Below the pieces are notes generated by a model. That model did not search any database. It was not told the DNA's origin and saw nothing but the letters and a program-made list of their open reading frames with translations. A stretch of DNA of 64,000 bases from Chalciporus piperatus. Its lineage: Eukaryota; Basidiomycota; Agaricomycetes; Boletales; Boletaceae. This document shows positions 59,089-64,000 of the stretch, in pieces. Every line of letters starts with the position of its first letter. Positions within the stretch are counted from its first letter, which is position 1. The stretch is taken from assembly GCA_038093975.1 (NCBI GenBank), contig JBBPTG010000136.1:1-64000 (forward strand), given 5' to 3'. The translations under genes were made by a program, and so were the position numbers.

Positions 59089-62000
59089 CTACATGTCCTC
59101 GTCATTCTCGTCTCCGAAATGTGCAATTTGCATGCCCGTCTTCTCCACAAGAAAATATCTATCCTCCACAGTACCAGGAAGAGTGTGTGGAATCATGGCA
59201 ATGACGGACTGGATGGAGCTGATATCGATGATGCGCAAACTATCCTCACCGAGCTTCGTGCATGAAATAAGAACTCCGTGTGACTGTGCCAAAAGGTCTT
59301 GATCAGGTAGCGAGTACAATGTCACGAGGGCGACATCTTTGAATTCAGCATGGGCGGCATTTTCCAACTCGTTGTCTTGTGCGTTTTGATCTACAACAAG
59401 ACGGGCGAAGTAACGCACTTCAGCGAGACGAGAAGAATTGTTGAAACAAAACTTCGGGCGGTTAATTGGTGCCAACCAATAGGTGGCTTTATTGTCTTAC
59501 CTTTATGTTTCGAGCCATACGTACTTGTTCTTCTGATCTCGCTGACTCTACATATGTTGATCGAGCTATTTGTCCATTTGGTAAGCGAAGTCGGCCCCAA
59601 CGACGAACTTTTTGAACAATGGGTTGTTGAAGGTAGGCCGCAACGACTTGAGCTTCGTGTTCGGTGACGAGTACAGCATGAGAATCACGTTTTGGAAGTA
59701 GAACATAACCGTTTTGAAGATCAGCGCTGCCACGCGTGATAGATGGCGGAGAGCTGTCCAGTGACGGGATCATAGCTTTCAAAGCATTGACCTGACACCT
59801 TCGAATTCCCTGCTGAGCGAGGTTGGAAAACGGATCTGAAGGCTGCCGGATTTCGCAACTGAGATTCCCTATGGTTCGTTCCATAGTCCATTGTGAAGAC
59901 GAGATAGGCGAACCAATACGGGCAGCTTCAGAAGCAAGGTGACAAGTAAGATGAACGCAAGGTCGAATAAAGTGAATTCGGTCAGCCCGGCGTTGGTAGA
60001 AAATATTTTCGAACTCGTCTTCCCACTCTCTGAACAGTTCGTGTGCTCGCGTAAGCTGCGATGACTCGATAGAATACTGGCTCATGATGCGAAGGGCGGC
60101 AACAAACTTGCAGAAGTTCTGAAAGATGTTGGGGGGAAGAATTCCGTGTAAAAGACCCGGACAGAGACCATATAACCAGGTAATGTATTCCGTGCATTTG
60201 TACCACGAGTTTGCGTGAAGGCTAGGGTCACGAGGTGCGCAATCGAATGAGCCGGGAAGAAAGGGTTTGCAATTGGCCACTGCTTGACCGTGTGCTTGCC
60301 AAGCTTCGTTGGTCTTGAGTACGGCCCAAAACCATGTGGAGTGATCGTCCGAGCGAGCGCAGGTGATTGTTCCTCGAAATAGATCTAACCAAAGAGCCGA
60401 CATATTGGCACCAGTGAGATGCATGATTTCGGATGAAAAACACTCTGGAATTCCAAGAACGAGGTTGGGCTGGAGTCCCAGAAGCACACTCGGTCCAACT
60501 ATTCCAGTCTCTAGACGACGAGACTGGAATTGAGCTTGAGTAGTGGACTCAATGACGTATCGGAGATGTTGGACATAGTCTGCACTGGTACGGATTTGGA
60601 TATCGTCTGGATTTACGTCGTCGTGATTGGAGCCAGGAATATCATAGTCGTTCGGTTTGAGTAGAACCGGATAATACTGTGAGCCACCTGGTTTGCGTCG
60701 ACCCGTAAGGGAACATAACATGCGACAACCACATTTGCCTTGGTGGCCGACAAAGTTACTGAGTGTGGTTAGGCCAGGCCCATCACCGCAACCGAGGAAG
60801 AAGAATAAACGCGAGATAAAGGCACGATCCTGGACAGCATCCCAGACTCGAAGACCCTCCCGTTGCAACGCCGAAAGATGGTGGAGTCCTGGATAGAGAA
60901 ATGACTCGATGAACTTTGGCTTCTTCGGACCAGGAATAATCGCGCCTGGTAGAACGAATTGCTTCTTGTAGCGATGATCTGGCGCGAGATCGAGAATGAT
61001 CCATATGTATATCCAACAGTCGGACTCTTTGCTTTCGAAGAGCTGTGCGCCATCGATTGAAAACATAAGCAATGTGTCGTCCGGCGTGATCCTGCCTTCC
61101 TGAACAGCTTCAAGATACGCTTGGCCGCTGAACACGTCATCGTACTTGTCTACAAAGCCATCGTTTCGTCGAAGCTGTTCAAAGAGCTCTTCCGTGCGTC
61201 GGACACGGTAACGCATCTTTTGAGCAGTGTCTGGATGTCGCCACAATGCTTGGAGCTGGGGGCCAATGGGAATGGTGTTGAAAACTGCACGTGGAACTCT
61301 CTTCTGGTGAACGAGGTGATAACGAGGCTGATCGCATATAGGACACTCCTCAAGATGAAGATACGGTCCCGTATAAGCGACGCAAGAGTTGATACACATC
61401 TGTGTAACAACCGGCGTCACTCCTGTCATCTCGGTGAGGAGCTGTTTGACTCGGTAGAGTGTTGGTAGTGACGACTCTGGAAATCGCTTATGAATGGAGT
61501 CACGGATTCTCTCGTATGCTTTCTCTGAAGAGTGTTCGAGAGCGAGGAAGTTTTCTAGTGCGAGTTGGACATCAGGGTTTTCGATCTGAAGTGGTTCTGT
61601 TGGCGGATCACGTAGCCGCGCGAGAGCGTCACCAGTAAGTCCGATTCCGTCATCCAATGATGCATGGCGAAGGGATGTGATGAACGAGAGGTCTCGAACA
61701 TGCTCCTCGAGTCTCGCGCGCTGTAAAAGCTCGTCCAGATCGAGTGTTATGAGAGGGTTTAAGTCGTTGTGTAGCGGGGGATCTTGCTCAGGTCGCGGAG
61801 GGCTTCCTGGAACGTCTAATCCATCTTCAAGATCTTGATACATAGCCGGAGAAGGGCTGCGTGATCGAGAATGATCTGGCGAAAAGGCACGAGGTGGGGG
61901 AGGTGTTCGCTCCGGTGTAAATGTTCGGGGGTGTGGTGGCGACTCAGAACGAACAGCATTACGAGGTGGATAGGGATTTTGAATCGGCGAGTGGCTTCGA

Positions 62001-62354
62001 GATCGAGTAGGCGAACGACTCGGAGTCTGACTCTGGAAACAAGGATCAGTATTTGACTTACAGGCACACTGGAGGTGTACAAACACGACGAGGCCGTTGT
62101 TTTGGGGGCGAACGAGAATCACGACCATCTCCTGCAGGTCTCTTTGTTCCGAGAACAGTGTTTGAGCTACTGGCAGCATTGACGAACGCCCGAAAATCAT
62201 CAGAGCGACCTGCTAAACGGATCGCGTCCCTCTCGTCCTCATCAGCCTCACGTAGATGTCGTCGCCAGGTATTGGCCGTGTTCAGCTGTGTCCGACGACC
62301 TTTGCAGTATCTCTGACAAACACACCAGAATTCTTGAGGGGGTGACTCGGGCAT
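59089..62354 (-). CDS. Tnp2-type (En/Spm-CACTA-like) transposase
   Basis: A first exon (from the ATG at 62354) has two Cys pairs (FWCVCQRYC) and a helical stretch. A 2.7-kb exon follows, with a Ser/Arg/Pro-rich region and then the transposase core: MCINSCVAYTGPY, EECPICDQPRYH (zinc-knuckle-like), LMFSIDGAQLFESKESDCWI with a likely catalytic Asp, PKKPKFIESFLYPGLHHLSA and GHQGKCGCRMLC. The last exon (59438-59089) is joined in phase after a 49-base intron and ends FGDENDEDM. These DNA transposases are common in mushroom genomes. The join between exons 1 and 2 needs an unusually short intron (about 31 bases at 62060-62030) or hides an indel, so intactness is uncertain. Terminal CACTA repeats were not found. 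Confidence 0.75.
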
Positions 62355-62840
62355 TGTGGCGGATGTTACGAGAGCTGGACGGAATGTATGGAACGACAGA
62401 CAAAGAAAATGTCATGATATTTCGTGGTGTTATCGAATGTCATTGCACATTGCGACATGAGATGGACGAGACATAGAGCTACCTACGTTCGCATATCGGC
62501 CATAGATCCGACATCCGTAAACATAGCCACACATCAAAATTCATACTACCCTTTCTCACTGGGGGTAGCTGGTCAAGATGTCACCAAGATAAAAATTTAC
62601 GATCACGAGAGTTCATGTTGGTGGCAACAATTCTCAATGACATACGTACAAGGGAAGAAAACCAAGGTACTGATACACACATACAAAGTAATAAATATAT
62701 AACACAGCCGGGATATGGGCAGGCCCGCCCGGAAGAGTCCGTCGGTGGGAATGTGAGTGCCAGGTGGCGTGCTACCCGAGCACGCACAGGTGATACCCAC
62801 ACCACTCAAGCTATACGCTCGAGGTTGACCGACGTATATT

Positions 62841-62870
62841 CAGTAGATTTACCTGTTGGTAAATCTACTG
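62841..62870. repeat. 13-bp perfect hairpin
   Basis: CAGTAGATTTACC and its exact complement flank the four-base loop TGTT. No T-run follows. It lies in a gene-free stretch (62355-62937) about 70 bases beyond the stop of the gene at 62938-63628, so it could be part of that transcript's 3' end. Confidence 0.75.
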
Positions 62871-62937
62871 TCTGTACCTCCGCGTCAGTCTGAGTGGGAT
62901 CATTGAAGGGATCTGTGCCACGGTTCCATTAGTCAAG

Positions 62938-63628
62938 TTACACCACAAGCGCGATCTTGAGCCACTCACTTTCTGAAGAAGCAACAGTTTGGGAACTTTG
63001 ATCCGAGTTCCGTGCTGAGTGAGGGACAGCGGCAGATGAGAGGGTGGGGTGATTCTCAACCTGAGGTACAGAATTGAGGGGTAATGAAGGCTGGGGGGGC
63101 GAATTCACCTCCATGAGTCGTTGACGGCCCTCTTCGCTGGAAGTCTAGTGAAAAGTTGTCCGTGTGAGACACCACTCGAGATGTACATGAAATCACGAAC
63201 AATGACTTCTGCTCTGAGCTGTTTGAGGGATCGACAAGCTCTTGCAATGGATGTCGAAGTGCCTCTGAAGAATTCGGCGTAGTCCTTGCTTATGGTGGTT
63301 GCACTATACGCGCGGGATTGTAAACTGCACGTCCTGCGCTTCAATCTGGTATGTCAAGGTAAGTTAAGTGAGATACTCAGGAGAAGAAAGGGATCTACAT
63401 TTGGAGACGTTGCTCGGTTTCCCTTACGAAGTTTGGTCCGATCAGGAGACCATCTTCAATAGCTTTCTTGAAGAATGTTTCTGTCTCATCCAAGAGGGAT
63501 TCCAATACTTTAATCTTATTGCTGGGGAGGTGGCGCCGAGCCATACTGATGATGAGCCCAAGCAAGGTTATTCCGCCCATGATGAAACCAAAGGTATTGG
63601 AGGAGATACTGAGTGTTTCGGTGGCCAT
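62938..63628 (-). CDS. Hypothetical single-pass membrane protein
   Basis: The ATG at 63628 begins MATETLSISSNTFGFIMGGI, and ITLLGLIISMARRHLP forms one membrane helix near the N terminus. A helical region follows (LESLLDETETFFKKAIEDGL), then a second exon (LQSRAYSATTISKDYAEFFR) and a last exon reading EEGRQRLMEVNSPPQPS through SSESEWLKIALVV to the stop at 62938. This N-terminal anchor plus coiled-coil layout is frequent in small Agaricales proteins of unknown role. Intron borders were placed by eye. Confidence 0.6.
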
Positions 63629-63835
63629 GGTGGATAGGTGTACAGTGGTGAGATGAGGGTGGCGAGGCCCATGGCGACTTGCCCGTCTTTATCATTCGCA
63701 ACATGCCCCTACCTCGAGGCAATTGTTGATTTGACATCGGCGCCAATTATTGCCATGAACCTTTTGTGGATCTATGTGGACCTACAGTACAGAATGGACA
63801 ACAGTGGCTGTGCTTGTCTACTCTTGAACTTATCC

Positions 63836-64000
63836 ATGACGGACGCGAGTCCTGACTACCTGCAAGACTGGGAGATCTTTTGGAGTGGAAGATACGACTT
63901 CTTCAAAAGTAAATACTATATGCTCCGAGCGCGCTATCATCCAGCGTGGCAGCCTTCATGGAAATCCAAGGCCGATGCGAATCCCAACCTTGAACTATTT
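63836..64000 (+). CDS. N terminus of a protein-kinase-like protein (cut by window edge)
   Basis: From the ATG at 63836 the frame is open to the edge (55 codons). The pattern EIFWSGRYDFFKSKYYMLRA then RYHPAWQPSWKSK resembles the lead segment found before the kinase domain in an Agaricomycete family (W..R..FL...GY.LR.RY.P.W.PSW). The kinase domain itself would lie outside the window, so the call rests on this short pattern. Confidence 0.45.
   Translation, partial: MTDASPDYLQDWEIFWSGRYDFFKSKYYMLRARYHPAWQPSWKSKADANPNLELF

Overview
This window is nuclear DNA from a mushroom-forming basidiomycete (Agaricomycetes). The evidence is dense intron-rich genes with GT-AG introns of about 45-70 bases, a CxC1-type KDZ transposase fused to a Ulp1 protease, a fungal Tnp2-type transposase, a HET-domain gene, F-box/LRR and WD40 families typical of Agaricales, and no operons. 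No tRNA, rRNA or CRISPR was seen. Exon joins were worked out by eye from splice signals and frame; those called intact stay open across all joins.

Layout. 0-11.8 kb is accessory: an edge fragment, an RNase H1 N-terminal-domain protein, a three-copy ~177-bp tandem repeat, a KDZ-Ulp1 transposase (2.9-7.4 kb), two related unknown genes in opposite orientation (one truncated), and a broken WD40 gene. 11.8-22.1 kb is one giant minus-strand gene of the DUF3638/DUF3645 family. It carries a heptad-repeat insertion between its two ATPase-like motifs and two apparent frameshifts. 22.3-25.1 kb is a 10-exon gene for a membrane protein made of four tandem copies of one unit. 25.9-30.1 kb encodes a 1273-residue WD40-TPR-HET protein.

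30.5-50.4 kb holds housekeeping genes (TFIIIC 90-kDa subunit, Bud20/ZNF593, AP endonuclease 2, kinesin-14, a WDR26/GID7-like membrane WD40 protein). Between them lies an ADP-ribose-related cluster: a NADAR gene divergent from a zinc-finger PARP-like gene, then a zinc-finger-only paralogue. A ~2-kb block (3' end of TFIIIC, NADAR, 5' end of the PARP gene) is repeated inverted at 54.0-55.9 kb. There the second NADAR copy is intact but its neighbours are broken. An F-box gene with frameshifts lies between.

56.6-64 kb holds Agaricales-type hypothetical genes, a Tnp2 transposase, and at the right edge the start of what looks like a protein-kinase-like gene.

The strongest candidate for something new is the NADAR/PARP pair with a shared zinc module, kept as a divergent unit and duplicated as an inverted repeat. 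The fourfold membrane gene and the giant gene with a coiled-coil insertion come next.
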